DNA of 64,000 bases. It comes from Nelumbo lutea (taxonomy: Eukaryota; Streptophyta; Magnoliopsida; Proteales; Nelumbonaceae). Location: positions 78,830,270-78,894,269 of the forward strand of contig JAKGHH010000004.1 of the NCBI GenBank assembly GCA_022828595.1. Reading direction: 5' to 3'. The position numbers were made by a program, and so were the translations under genes. This document shows, in pieces, positions 22,801 through 33,700 of the stretch. Every line of letters begins with the position of its first letter. The stretch's first letter is position 1. The notes beneath the pieces are model-generated. The model was not told where the DNA came from, did not search any database, and saw only the letters and a list, made by a program, of their open reading frames with translations.

Positions 22801-25800
22801 AATCTCTAGTCGGCTAGGGTTTTGAGCAGTAGCAAAACAACATCACTTCTTGGCAAAATCTGGCCAGAACTAAACTCTCCAAACCCTTCTACCAACTAGG
22901 CAAGTGATTCTCTATACTATAGAGAACCTATCTCTCCATACACTGTCTTGATTTTAGAGTGTACAGGAACAAAGAAAAAAGAAGGAAGAGGAACTGAACC
23001 TGCTCTGATACCAAGATGTAAATCAGTCCTCTAATATCAAGATTAAACTTAGTGATTAGCAGAATAGAACAGATCTGAATAACTGTATAAGAGAGGAAGA
23101 TGGCGAAGAAAAGAGGTAAGAGAAGAAGAAGTTGAATTAATCACCCTTCTCATCTAACCCTATTTTATTAATCTCTAAAAATTGATGATGACAAGTATAC
23201 CCTTAAGTGGGCGGCCAGCTTGGCAGTTACATGAAGAAAATAAAATAAGAACAAATAACAGGTCCATTACGTGAGGCCCATCAACATAAAATAAAAGATA
23301 AAATAAAGGATATCACACGAAAGGCTGTTAGGGCCCATTCGGCCCAGTCTCTTTACATGATGCTAGCCTCATTAAGATCAGAAACCAGATTCTAAATGGG
23401 GAACAAGTCCCACCTGGTTTCTCCCTTTGTAATGAAACTCTGATGCACAAGGGCAGAATGGTGTTGCCAAGTAACTCAACCCACATTCCGGCCCTCTTAG
23501 AGCATTTTCACACTTCTCCAGTGGGTGGACATTCTGGCATCCTACGAACCTATCGTAGGGTATCCTCTCATTTTTATTGGGTGGGGATGAAGAGACAGAT
23601 TCAGGAGTATGTTGCCATGTGTGCAATATGTCAGCAGCATAAATATGACAATCAGTCCCCGGCTGGGCTGTTACAACCTATACCGCTCCCGGAACAAGTA
23701 TGGGATGAGGTAACTATGGATTTCATTACTGGTCTATCTCCTTCCGGCGGAAAGACAGTCGTTGTTTTTGTGGATGGGCTGTCTAAGTATGCGCATTTTG
23801 CACCACTATCACATCCATATACTGCAGCACAAGTGGCCAAAATTTTTGTCCAGGAGGTCTCCCATTTACATGGCACGCCCAAGGCAATTACCTCTGATCA
23901 GGACTCAGCTTTCATGAGCCGTTTCTGGGGTGAATACTTCCGGGTGCAAGGAACGAAACTCCATCACTCCACCAGCTATCATCCACAATCCAATGGACAG
24001 ACAGAGGTGGTGAATCGTTCCCTTGAGACCTACCTTCGGTGCTTTACTAGTGACTACCCCGGGAAGTGGGCCAGGTGGCTTCCGTGGGCGGAATACTGGT
24101 AATAACACTTATTTTCATGTTTCAATTGGCATGTCACCTATTCATGCTCTATATGGAAGGGAAACACCCTCCCTACTAACTATCCTATGAGAAGGGATCA
24201 ACAGTTGTGGCTGAAGTAGATGAACATCTAGCAGACAGAGATGCAGTCCTTAAGGACTTAAAAGCCAACTTACTAAAGGCGCAACAACAAATGAAGGCCC
24301 ACTATGATAAGAAACATCGAGATGTTCAGTTCGAGGTAGGAGACTGGGTTTATTTGAAGCTGAGGCAAGCAGAGTAGCTTGGCTAAACGGTCCTCTCAAA
24401 AGTTGGCTCCCAGATTTTATAGTCCATTCTGTATTGTAACCAGGGTGGGGAAGGTGGATTATAAGTTAGACCTCCCTAGCTCTTCCAAGATACACCCAAC
24501 ATTTCATGTATCCCTATTGAAGAAACATTTAGGGCCAGTCCCTTCGGTTTCAGCTTGCTTACCAGAATTTTCTGAGGAGGGGGTTCTACAGCCGGAAATG
24601 GATCACATTGCTGACTTCAGGTGGATCCGAGATGGCAATAAGTCAGTTCAGCAAGCCTTGGTGGTATGGAAACACCTTCCACCGGAAGACGCCACATGGG
24701 AAGACTACTGTCAGCTGCAACAACACTACCCCAGCATTAACCTTGAGGACAAGGTTGTTATAAAGGGGGGCGGAGTTGATGGAACTGTTGATAATAACAG
24801 AACTGTGAATGGTCCATTTAGGCCCATTAAACTAGTGTATGCCCGAGGACCTCGCAAGATGGCCCATTATGGCTGAAAGGGGGGTAACCGACGTCTATAA
24901 ATAGTCCATGAAACAATGAGAAAGGCATCGAGCCATTTCAGAATCTTTTGCTCTCTCTCTCTCTCTCTCTCTCTATTTTCTGATTTCAGGAGGCAGAGTC
25001 TCCCTCAAAGAAGATTCCTGTGGTGAGCAGGCTCTCATCAAATCTTCACAACCTAGAACAAGCCACAACTTCTCATCTTACCCAAGATAGTATTGACATT
25101 AGGTAATGTTCCTTTTAGATGGGAGATAAAAGCCTCGGCATAATGGTTGGGTTGCTCCATTGCAACCTGGTGACCAGGTTTCAAAATCTTGGAAACAGCC
25201 TCTCTATATGTGCAAGGGTAAGGCTGCATGCATCTGTCCCTCCCAAGCATTGGCAGGAGATTCATGCACTGGGTTGGCCCTTTTCTATAAAAGCATTTAT
25301 CATTCTAAGAGTTGACAAATTTTAGATGATTGTAAATTGGAAACTTGATGGATCATTAAATAAACTTGAAGATTAGTTTTGCAAATCATGACTAATATTC
25401 TTGAAACAAACTTACTCATCCACTATGTCTTCTGCTACATAAGAGTAACCTATATTCTTATTGATTTTGCATGCCATCTGTTTTCATTTAACCACATAAG
25501 AAACAAATTCCATGATTTATATTTTACCTTCCCTGATCTTCTAATACGACCATCCAGGCGCAATATTATGTATACATCCTCACCAGGAGTAACACCTTCT
25601 GACTTTTGTTGATCACAAATCCACCTGAAGGATTAAAATATTTCAATATCTGGAAAAGGGAAAAATAAAACTGGGAGTAGAAAAGTTAGAAATCAACTGA
25701 TTCCGAACATCTAGATGAACCCAATAACCGAAAAGAGAAAAATAATTGAATAAGTCAAGGACCATTAGCTTCAACTTCTATTTTGTTTAAAAAGGTGCTA

Positions 25801-28800
25801 TCTTTTCTCATATAAGATCTAGAAGAAAATAAAATGGTTTTGTTTCAATCACACTACAGAATAACCATTTTAGAGCAAAAAAAAAGGTGAGGGGAGAGTA
25901 GCATGTCACCTTTCCCATTCAGCAGGTGATACAACCTCAGCCTTAAATCGCACCTCTGCTTTCAACCGTGACTTTGCAATAATAGATTGTGCACGCTTCT
26001 CAAAATCTTCCTACCGTGATAGCATTACATAGTGTCAAATTAGTAATAATGGTCAAATATTAAGAACTGTCCTGGTTTGCAATAAATTGTCCAAAATTTA
26101 AATGAAAGGTCGTTACCCAATGTTGGGAGGGGCAGACTGGGAAATTTGAAAGGTTAGGCATCACTATTGCAACTGGCTATGTTTGGGAAGAAAATTTGAA
26201 AGGTGTTGATGTACATAAGAAGCATATGCATGCTTTCAACCAACACATATAGACATGCCAGCCACTGACCCACAACATAATTTGTAAGACATAATTTTAA
26301 CTAATATAAAGTCTATTGAGTTTCTCACAACATACAAACAGCTTTTTGATTTATAAAAGAAGTAGAATGTAGCATACTTCTTAGCATCATGACATACAAC
26401 AATTACAGTATTCAATACTTAATCTATATACTACATGGTAATTTATCTAGAGATCTGATGATTAACAGGATAGAAATTATGAGAGCTAAATAGTGATGCA
26501 TTTTTCTCATCAACCTAAATAGTGATATAATATTAGCTCCAGGGATGAAATATTCAATAATCATATAGATAGAACCCATATATCTTACTCCAATAGAAGG
26601 AAGAGAAGTAGCTGCCTTTGATGAAACACCAAAGCCTTTTCTCTCAGTTGGCTGTGTTCGACCTTCACCCCAGATGACAGGAACTAAAAGAACTCCTCGC
26701 TTGAGGAGCTCAGTTCTGAACCTTTCAGCCTTCTGAATAGCTAGAGAAACAGTCTCTTTTTTCCCAGCTAAAATCACCTAAAAGCATAACTTATTGAGAA
26801 TGGAAAAATGTACAGATTAAAAATGTAAGAATGATCACTTATTGCAGCATGTGAAAAGACCAAGAATATAACCACCCTTATTATATGAAAGGTGTCTATC
26901 AGACATCTAAACACAGTTTTAAGGAATTTTTGAAAGAAAAGTCCAGCTAAATTTTTTAACCTTTTGTGATTTTGCTTTCTATTGGGAAATTTCATCAAAT
27001 TAGACAAAGGAAAATGACGATTTTTCTTTTACTTGAAAATCAAATACATTCCAAAATAATTTTGAACCCTATGGATCATGAAAATTTCCTGAAATGTATA
27101 CAGATAATTAAGAGATAAAATTCCATAAAAGGCCTATGAATTTGAGTTATAATCACAACGGTATGGCTGTGTATAAAGTAAAAACTGAGAAGGCGAAGAA
27201 GAATGACCTAAATAGTTGAAAGAAGGATTGGCTTGGTGGATGACAATGATATAATCTTCCTAATGAGAAATTATATTATTTGGTCTTTTCTGAAAACAAA
27301 AATTCTGAACGTAATGATAACAGTTATTGCATTATAGAAAGGGAAAGGAAAATGCTGATACTAACTGGCCTAACAGTGTCTCTTAGCTGGACAAGCTCAA
27401 CAACTCGATTAGTTGAAAGCTGCAAAGGCAACCTTGAGAGTGTTTCGTCCCTGGATATTTGTGCTAGCTGTTCCTCCTCTTTCTTGTTGTCCCAGAAAAA
27501 TAATGCCACAAGTACTATAATACCTGTAGAGGTACTGATTTAGAAGCTTAGTCAATTTAAGAAACTACTTGTTATTTTCATTTCTCAAAACCATGGAATC
27601 TTTTTAAAATAAGTCCAATAGAACAATGTAGCTTACATTTCACTTGTTCCAGGCTGATGATAGAAAACCATGTGAAAGCAGTATAGTTAAAGGCTTGAAG
27701 TGTCACCTACTGAAAAATTAGGAATCTTGAAGGCCTATCACTGAGGCAACCAACTAGGGAAGTATATAAATTTAGGCATCTTAGTGCTTGGAAAAAATGC
27801 AATATGGCCCCTCTATATATTGAAATGAGTATGTGTAAGTCATTTTGGGTCCGCAGGACGGTATCCTGAAAATCAGGTATGTTATACTTTTCATTTAATT
27901 ATTTGATTTATATTTTAATCGTTCATATGTGTGTGCATTGTCTACAAATTACCTGCCATTTTATCCAGATAATGGCAAGGGCATGGATGGACAAGATGTC
28001 AGAAAAGAAATTTAGACTGAAAATTGAAACATCCGACACAGTATGAAACGCTTATACAGCTATCTGGGTACCATAGGTTGCCCGAAAACCTTAGCGTACA
28101 TTGTGAAAGGTATGACAGAGGGTAAAAACAATGAATCTCCGAATCACTACATCTTTTTGGTTGTTTAAAATTAATATTTGTCTTTTTAATGCTCCACTAC
28201 CACCAGCCACCATCCCAAAACGAAAAAAATATTTACCTACAATGTTAATGGCTGCATTTCCAGCAGTTTCCCAGAGACCTGGAGCTCCATCACCACCTTT
28301 AAGTGCACGGAACAATCTAGGTACTGTGAAGAATGTTCCAATTCCTGCACCCGCAGTAAATGCAAAATAAAAGAATCTCCTAACCCCACGAAATGGTGCT
28401 TGGACTTCACTGATGAGTTTGAGATCTCTCCTGAAACTGTAGCCAATGTCCTCTCCACCAAGCCTAGCCTGTAATTAAGGCCAAGATTTATTAAGGGCTT
28501 AACACTTAATGGATAAAAAATTAGTTAAAAGGATAATACAATATATCATTATGAAGGTATTAAAGAAACCCTGGTACCAGTGAGATAGATCAAGGAAGTT
28601 CTATGAACCATGCCAAGCATGTGGAGCACATTGTACTAATTACTCAATACTTCAACATAGGAGACTTTGAGCATCAACCCAATAAGATTACTGGATGTCT
28701 TCCTTGTAGATCATTTCCTTTTACAGGACAGTTTTACACAACTTTGCTCTCTTTTCATGAAAATCGGCATATCTAGGATGCTAAATTGGATGTGCATAAA

Positions 28801-30565
28801 TTAAATTAGGAAAGTAGTTACAAAGTAGACTTTTGTATAAAACAGTACACCTCCTCTTGTAGTTCTTTAAATTCGGGCAAGGCTCTGAAGGAGGCCAAGT
28901 CTGGATCATTAAGAATAGTGCCAAATTTGAGATTGTATTCTCGTAAAGCAGTACGCAGGCAATCTGCAGCCTTCTTTCCTTCACCTCTAGCTCAAGAAAG
29001 GAAAAAAATAAAAGAAAATCCATCATGTCATATAAGAATTCTCAGCTTCAACTTAAATGATACCCAACTCCAAATTCTCTTAGGAACAGTATGTGGCAAG
29101 AAATGAAAGTAAATTGAGATATCTGACTGGTTTTCCATTATTAGAACTTAATTTGTACAAATGTGCAATTTGCAACTCATCCAAATATCAGTATTTTAAT
29201 CTGATTGTAGATGACACAAGTGATACTTACTTCCTCATTCATTTTAATGTAGATAAGTTGAGTTTTTAACCACTGGAGGAATCAATTAACAACTGATAAA
29301 AACAAAAAAGTTGAAAATCCTACCTGTAAGCATGACAGCAGGCTTTATTATAAAGTGCAGCCTGAGCTTCCATTGGGTTTGGATTTAAAGTAAGCGCTGT
29401 TTCAAATTGAGAAAGGGCATCTTTTACCTGGCACAACCATCAACATGAGAAAGGGCATCTTTCAAATTGAGAAAGGACATCTCTTAAGATGCCACAGTGC
29501 ATGTTAGTTAAACTTTTTGAGAATGCATTGCAATTCATTCATTGTTTAGAAAAGTGTAAATAACGGTTTCTATTAGATTATTATTGGATTAGAATGTAAA
29601 AGAAATATATCTGAAACATTATATGTGATCACAAAATTGCTTTTTCTTTCTTGGGAAGAAAAGACTCCCTTTATATCAACTTAAAAATGTTCATTTTGTT
29701 GGGAAGTGTTTAAAGAAATCATTAAGTCTGCCGCTATATGTTTCTTCAATTTAGTTCCTGTTTTGTTTTTTATTTGATTTATAACACCATCCTCTAGCCG
29801 TTGTAAAAGCCCTATCTGAGGGAGAAATTTGGTCCAGAAGATTAAATTCACCAATGTTACATTGCTTGCAACTACCTCGGAAAAAGTTTCAGAAAAAAAA
29901 TAAAAAAGGGTATCAGAGAAACGGTGCATTCCTTTATAATCAATGATTTAATAAAAAGCACTACCACTCATTTCTCGTTATAGCTCTAAAGAAAGTTTAT
30001 TATCAATATGAAGAAAAAATATTTACGCCAGCCCATGAAATCATAAATATTCGCAGTCGGAAAACAAGGTAGATGTTTCTTCTTTTTGGTAGAGAAAGGA
30101 AAACCAGATGAATGCTTTAAAAGTATAAGAAGAAACATTACACCTAATAATTATATAGAAACTAAAATTAACCAATCCAACCCTTTCCACAGGGCATCTG
30201 TTAGGAATATATAGGCATCTCATAACTGAGCAGTCGAAGGAATGGCAATTGTGAAATAGGAGCAGCCGGGAGCAGAAAAGATGAATTTAAGTGAGCAGGC
30301 TAAGATGTAAACTAAAAACACTGGTAAGGGAAAGCTAAATTACCCGTCCTTTGGAGAAAAGGGAGAGACCCAGATTGACGCATGACTCTGCAGTCTCTGT
30401 TGTGGTTTCCGGTGAAGACGAAGGGGAAGAAGAAGAAGAAGAGCATGAGACGAGAGAAACACGACCAATCCTTTGGGATTTTAGATGGGTTCTGTTGGGA
30501 AGCCATGTAGTTGGCTTTGACAAGTAGAGCAGATGCTGCTGCAATGCAAGAGCAGCAACGGCCAT
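12619..30565 (-). CDS. LPA1: LOW PSII ACCUMULATION 1 (LPA1/Rep27-type) photosystem II assembly protein
   Basis: Nine exons on the minus strand: 30344-30565, 29324-29427, 28851-28986, 28237-28468, 27366-27523, 26589-26777, 25910-26010, 25528-25624, 12619-12693. All introns are GT-AG, and the exons sum to 1314 nt, one frame of 437 codons plus stop. A TAA sits directly before the ATG in frame. The N-terminus looks like a chloroplast transit peptide (Ser-rich to about residue 56). Residues about 62-153 are TPR-like. Residues 155-207 hold the LPA1/Rep27 core ([26 protein letters not shown]) leading into membrane segment 1 (about 186-207); segment 2 is about 226-242. The conserved tail ends GMPDWQQIV...SKLER. 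In Arabidopsis and Chlamydomonas this family acts in D1 and PSII biogenesis at the thylakoid. A short LPA1-like paralogue is possible, but the TPR part favours LPA1. Confidence 0.85.
13665..13930 (+). repeat. 5' LTR of the chromovirus element
   Basis: 266 bp with TG...CA ends, a TATA motif TATAAATA at 13784-13791 and a (CT)n tract at about 13841-13870. By eye it differs from the 3' LTR at about 16 positions outside the microsatellite, roughly 6 percent. Confidence 0.9.
13942..14995. mobile_element. Non-autonomous hAT-type element inserted in the Ty3 primer-binding site
   Basis: The ends CATGGTTTCAAATGTCG and (in reverse) CAAGGTTTAAAATGTCG are inverted repeats. CTGGTATC is present exactly on both sides (13934-13941 and 14996-15003), an 8-bp hAT-type duplication. 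The 1054-bp body is very AT-rich with no coding capacity. Both ends carry clusters of ATGTCG/CGACAT (at least five near each end), the layout expected of subterminal transposase-binding sites. Confidence 0.75.
14997..15008 (+). promoter_or_regulatory. Primer-binding site of the chromovirus (initiator tRNA-Met type)
   Basis: TGGTATCAGAGC complements the 3' end of plant initiator tRNA-Met. Originally it lay 4 bp past the 5' LTR. The hAT insertion has moved it about 1.06 kb away, while the target duplication regenerated a complete copy at the downstream side. Confidence 0.8.
15039..16000 (+). pseudogene. Chromovirus gag, broken
   Basis: A likely start at 15039 opens a frame beginning [16 protein letters not shown], which stops at 15177. 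Read on, it drifts into a second frame carrying the retrotransposon gag (capsid) block ([24 protein letters not shown]). There are in-frame stops near 15450 and 15548. A zinc knuckle [14 protein letters not shown] lies near the end, before the stop at 15998. At least one frameshift and three stops prevent a full protein. Confidence 0.8.
16063..17956 (+). pseudogene. Chromovirus protease, reverse transcriptase and RNase H, broken
   Basis: Protease is recognised by [11 protein letters not shown] (about 16099). Reverse transcriptase (16543-17154) has [31 protein letters not shown] and [18 protein letters not shown]. The catalytic box that is normally FxDD reads FYDI at about 17140-17151, losing the first aspartate, and a stop follows at once. 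RNase H has [17 protein letters not shown] and YEKELMAVV, with a TAG at 17693. The frame is lost several times between these parts. The copia element begins at 17960, in the region linking RNase H to integrase. Confidence 0.85.
17960..18288 (-). repeat. 3' LTR of the nested copia element
   Basis: 329 bp. Compared with the 5' LTR I count nine substitutions and one 15-bp length difference near 18160, about 2.7 percent divergence. In element orientation it starts TGTAAAGAGACTGG and ends TTACATCT. Confidence 0.9.
18289..21780 (-). pseudogene. Copia pol (protease, integrase, RT, RNase H), broken
   Basis: Reading down the minus strand: protease [13 protein letters not shown] (in 20584-21693); integrase with HFRFGHLSF...CESCELAK zinc finger, [14 protein letters not shown], then a stop at 20584, and NGVAERKN just past it; a frameshift near 20280; RT domain ([24 protein letters not shown]) with a stop at 19436. 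At about 19172-19180 the sequence jumps from SLVTLI to EEANKLK, so the segment that should hold the YVDD catalytic box is missing. A further frameshift lies near 18900. RNase H ([21 protein letters not shown]) ends in another frameshift near 18445, followed by LADILTKG. Confidence 0.88.
21781..22548 (-). pseudogene. Copia gag (UBN2-type), truncated by a stop in the zinc knuckle
   Basis: A 255-codon frame beginning [13 protein letters not shown] with the gag signature [15 protein letters not shown] and [12 protein letters not shown]. It ends CEYCKKP then TGA, after which the same frame continues [11 protein letters not shown], completing a CX2CX4HX4C knuckle. The stop therefore replaces one knuckle residue, probably an arginine codon by C-to-T change. 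The frame is otherwise continuous with the protease region. Confidence 0.88.
23014..23357 (-). repeat. 5' LTR of the nested copia element
   Basis: 344 bp, longer than its partner by a 15-bp stretch near 23215-23232 (CCAGCTTGGCAGTTACATG region). On the plus strand its right boundary meets the target duplication TGATG. Confidence 0.9.
23363..24776 (+). pseudogene. Chromovirus integrase and chromodomain, broken
   Basis: This continues the Ty3 pol frame cut by the copia element. The integrase has the HHCC finger ([12 protein letters not shown]...CAICQQHK) and the catalytic triad in [18 protein letters not shown] and [10 protein letters not shown]. After 24100 there is a frameshift and stops (24187, 24219, 24376). 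The C-terminus (24379 on) carries [20 protein letters not shown] and a chromodomain-like [16 protein letters not shown]. The frame then runs into the 3' LTR. The chromodomain normally directs integration to marked chromatin. Confidence 0.87.
24777..25040 (+). repeat. 3' LTR of the chromovirus element
   Basis: 264 bp with the same TGATGGAACTG...CTCTCATCA ends as the 5' LTR, preceded by the purine-rich tract TAAAGGGGGGCGGAGT (24761-24776). It carries a (CT)n tract at about 24951-24974. Confidence 0.9.
25120..25283 (+). mobile_element. Au-like SINE in the last LPA1 intron
   Basis: It contains the ordered Au landmarks: CTCGGCATAATGGTTGG, TTGCTCCATTGCAACCTGG, a box-B-like GGTTTCAAAATC, TTGGAAACAGCCTC, GGGTAAGGCTGCATGC, CATGCACTGGGT and a terminal GCCCTTTT. 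Divergence in the box B and the CAGACC block suggests an old copy. It lies about 80 bp from the Ty3 3' boundary. Confidence 0.7.
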
Positions 30566-30791
30566 TTAGAAATCATGAAACAGAGCAGCTGCCTGAAAAT
30601 TTTAAATCTGGGGAGGGGGAGAGCCGAGAGGTGGGGGAAGCAATCTCCCTCCTTGTGTACGTTATCCAGTCCTCGCTCTTCACTGGTTGCTACTCGCTTT
30701 TAGGGTGTTCATGTTGGATGGCAAACCGACCAAACCGGCCGGATCCAATCCGGCCGGATCCAATCCGATTTGGTCGGTTTTTCAATAAGAG

Positions 30792-33700
30792 CAGAGGTGT
30801 GAAACGGACCGTGCCGCCCCCAGGGATAACTTGGGGGTCGGCCCGGCATGTCCATGGTCCAAGCCCGTGCGGGCCCGGGACGTGCTGGGCCTGGGGTGTG
30901 GGCCGAGCCTAGGCCGTGTCACAGGTCGTACCTTGGGCATGGGCTGGGCTTGGGCCGTGCCACAGGCCCGGCCTTAGGCGTGGGCCGAATTGAGCCAGAC
31001 TGGTTTTTACATTTTTTGTTTTTTGTTTTTTTTTATTTTTTGCTTTGTAAAAGTGTAAAACTAAAATATTTAACTTTCCTTTGGGATTTGGAAACTATTT
31101 GAAAAAATAAAAAATGAGAAATCTAACAAATAAATGAAAAAAAATACTTAACCAAATAAGAAAGGAATATACTATGGTTGGATACTTGGATGAATGAAAT
31201 ATGAAAATTGGAAAATGGAATAAATTAATAAAATATAAAAAAAATACAATATAGTTACAAATTGAAAATACAAAATTACATTGTTAAAAAAAACAAATAA
31301 ATTAAATAAAATTAAAACAAATTTTACAATAATTTAAAAAATTGTTATACAACTATCGTTCATGAATCATGACTTTCATCATCTGCTTCAGGTGAAATAT
31401 CGGGTATAGTGTCATGCCTTCCTTTGTCTTGTAATATGTCTTCAGCATCCAACCAATTTTTAAATCAAATACACATCTCTATACTTTCATCATTCATATA
31501 GCTTTTCTTGTCGTCCAACACCCTATTACCTGCACTAAAACAAGACTCCGATAGAACTGTAGACACCGGAGGGGTTAGTAAATCACATGTCATAGCGGCG
31601 AGAACTGGATAATTTTTTGAATATTCACTCAACCAAGCCAAAATATCAAAATCATTTGTTCTTTCACCTAAAGAAGAAAAATTTACTTGTAAATAAAAAT
31701 TAAGTTCAGTAAATGATATTATTGTTGAAGTAGTAGATTTGTGTCTTCTATTTATTAAATAAATAAGTTTTTCTCTTCTACTACTGGGTTCAAATTTAGA
31801 TTCAAAAGTAGAAGATGCAACTGTACAATTTGTAGAATTATTTCCCATTACTTCATGTTCATATAAATTATACATTTCAAATAATAAATTATTAATTTAT
31901 TCTTTTTTCTTTCCAATTTTAATATTCATATTTTTACAATATGTTTCAAGTAAAATATCTAAACCATCTTTCTTAATCCTAGAATCCAATATTGTAGCTA
32001 AGTAATAAAGAGTAGAAATGTTCTCCCAATATTTTTTTTAAATTTATTTTCCATTATTTCAACAATACTTTTAAATTGTGGATTATTTATATATTTTGCA
32101 AAACAATCACTAATCACCATTAATTAATAAGGTAAATTACAAATAGTTGAATAATAAAGACCCGACAATTCATTAGTTGCATCATAAAAATGTTTTGAAA
32201 AGTCTATTATACAAATTGTCATTTCCCAATCTTCCTCAAATATAATATCATTAGGCATTTTTGCATTATAAAAATCATTAAGAATTTGTTTATGAGAAAT
32301 ACAACTTTCTAACATAGCATGGGTAGAACTCCATCTATGTTTAACATCTAATATAAAATATTTATATTTTAAACCATAATTTTGACATAAATATTTAAAT
32401 TGTTGTTTTCTTTCTCTAGAACTTCTAATATATAATACAATTTCTAATTTTAGAAATATGAGTAGAAATAATATTTAAAGCATCCTGAATACATAAATTT
32501 AAGATGTAACATACACATCTGATATTAAAAAATTTACCATTTAAACATGGTTTTAATTGAGATTTTAAAATATTTATTATAGAATTATTATTACTAGCAT
32601 TATCAAAACTAATAAAAAATAATTTTTTCTCAATTCCATAAGCATGTAAAGTACTTAAAATGCTTGTAGCAATAGTTGGGCCAATATGTGGCCATTAAAG
32701 CCTAGTAAACTTAAAATTCTTTTATTTAAAAGCCATTTTTCATTAATAAAATGACTAATAACACAAATATAACTTATGTTAAACTTAGAAGTCCAAACAT
32801 CAGAATTAATTGCAACTTTAGAATTAAGATTTGATAACATATAAATTAAATTTTGTTTATATGAATAAAAAATTTTTTAAGCATCTAATCTGATAGTATT
32901 CCTATAAACTTTTTATATTATGGATTTATAGAATTACGTAACCAATTTTCAAGTTTAATATCTTCAGCTAACAAAAGTGGTTGTTCAGCATGTACAATGT
33001 ATTTTGCTAATTATTACCTCATTATTTCTTGAAAATATTTAAATGTACTAAAATCCCTCCACCCAATTTGTTTTTGTGTTGTTTCTCTCTCTTCTTTTTC
33101 TTCATTCTCATGGTTGAGCAAATGCCTGTCAAAATGTCCTGTGCCACTCTTGCTACAATAGCTAAAGTATTTCCTACATATTTGGCAAATAGCTCTTTTT
33201 CCCTTCCCCTCAACCTATTCTACTTTAAATATTTTCCAAACCAGGCTAACCAACTTAGTGGCCTTCTTTTTCTTTCCCCTAGTACTAGGGTGAAGGTCCA
33301 TCAATATCAATAGCATCCATATCAGTGCTAATACTATAATGATACGACTGAATATCATCAACATTAAACATGTTGGGGAATCGGTTTTAGGAGGAGCTAG
33401 CCATTTTTTTTAATTCTAAAAAATAAAAATTAATTTAATTGGACTTACTCGGATTACCGGTTCAGAATCCCAACTTGATTTCAATGGTTCGGATTTGAGA
33501 TACTTAAGCCTCCCAAATTGATTTCAACTCCAAGAGTTCAAGCCTCCCAAATTGCTAAGTGCTAATTAATTTGAGATACTTAAGCTAGTTGAGCAGAGCA
33601 AGCCTTCTTCTTGTTGAAACTTCAATAAAGTTGATAACAGCCAATCAGAGTTTATATCAATTAAGACTTCAAAGAATGTATGAGAGAAGAGATTAAGAAA

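Larger units (their letters stand above)
17960..23357 (-). mobile_element. Ty1/copia retrotransposon nested in the chromovirus
   Basis: LTRs lie at 17960-18288 (3') and 23014-23357 (5'), read on the minus strand. TGATG is duplicated exactly on both sides (17955-17959 and 23358-23362), and removing the element restores a continuous Ty3 pol frame. The primer site TGGTATCAGAGC (minus strand, 23002-23013) directly follows the 5' LTR, and a polypurine tract TTGAGGGGGAG precedes the 3' LTR. Gene order gag-protease-integrase-RT-RNase H defines copia. Several stops, frameshifts and a deletion of the RT active site make it defective. It lies in the same orientation as LPA1. Confidence 0.92.
13665..25040 (+). 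mobile_element. Ty3/gypsy chromovirus-type retrotransposon, interrupted twice
   Basis: LTRs of about 265 bp begin TGATGGAACTG and end GCTCTCATCA, flanked by AGTCT (13660-13664) and AATCT (25041-25045), a 5-bp target duplication with one mismatch. The order is gag, protease, reverse transcriptase, RNase H, integrase, then a C-terminal chromodomain-like region ([16 protein letters not shown]), which marks chromoviruses. Short LTRs suggest the Reina clade (inference). Minus the nested copia (17960-23357) and hAT (13942-14995), the element is about 4.9 kb. Frameshifts and stops in every gene show it is dead. It is antisense to the host gene LPA1. Confidence 0.9.
12694..25527 (-). other. Giant last intron of LPA1 (about 12.8 kb) filled by nested transposons
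   Basis: The donor GTAAAA follows the codon AAG at 25528, and the acceptor CTGGCAG precedes GGG ATG CCC at 12693. The two exons join in phase 0 to give the expected RRSGK-GMPDWQQ sequence. The intron contains the Ty3 element 13665-25040 with its nested copia and hAT insertions, plus an Au-SINE. Removing these leaves about 1.3 kb of ordinary AT-rich intron: 12694-13660, where I see nothing coding, and the pieces on either side of the SINE from 25046 to 25527. Confidence 0.85.

Noticed and set aside
30511..30912. 133-codon plus-strand frame across the LPA1 start region
   Set aside because: It is antisense to LPA1 exon 1 and runs into the GC-rich subterminal repeats of the hAT element.
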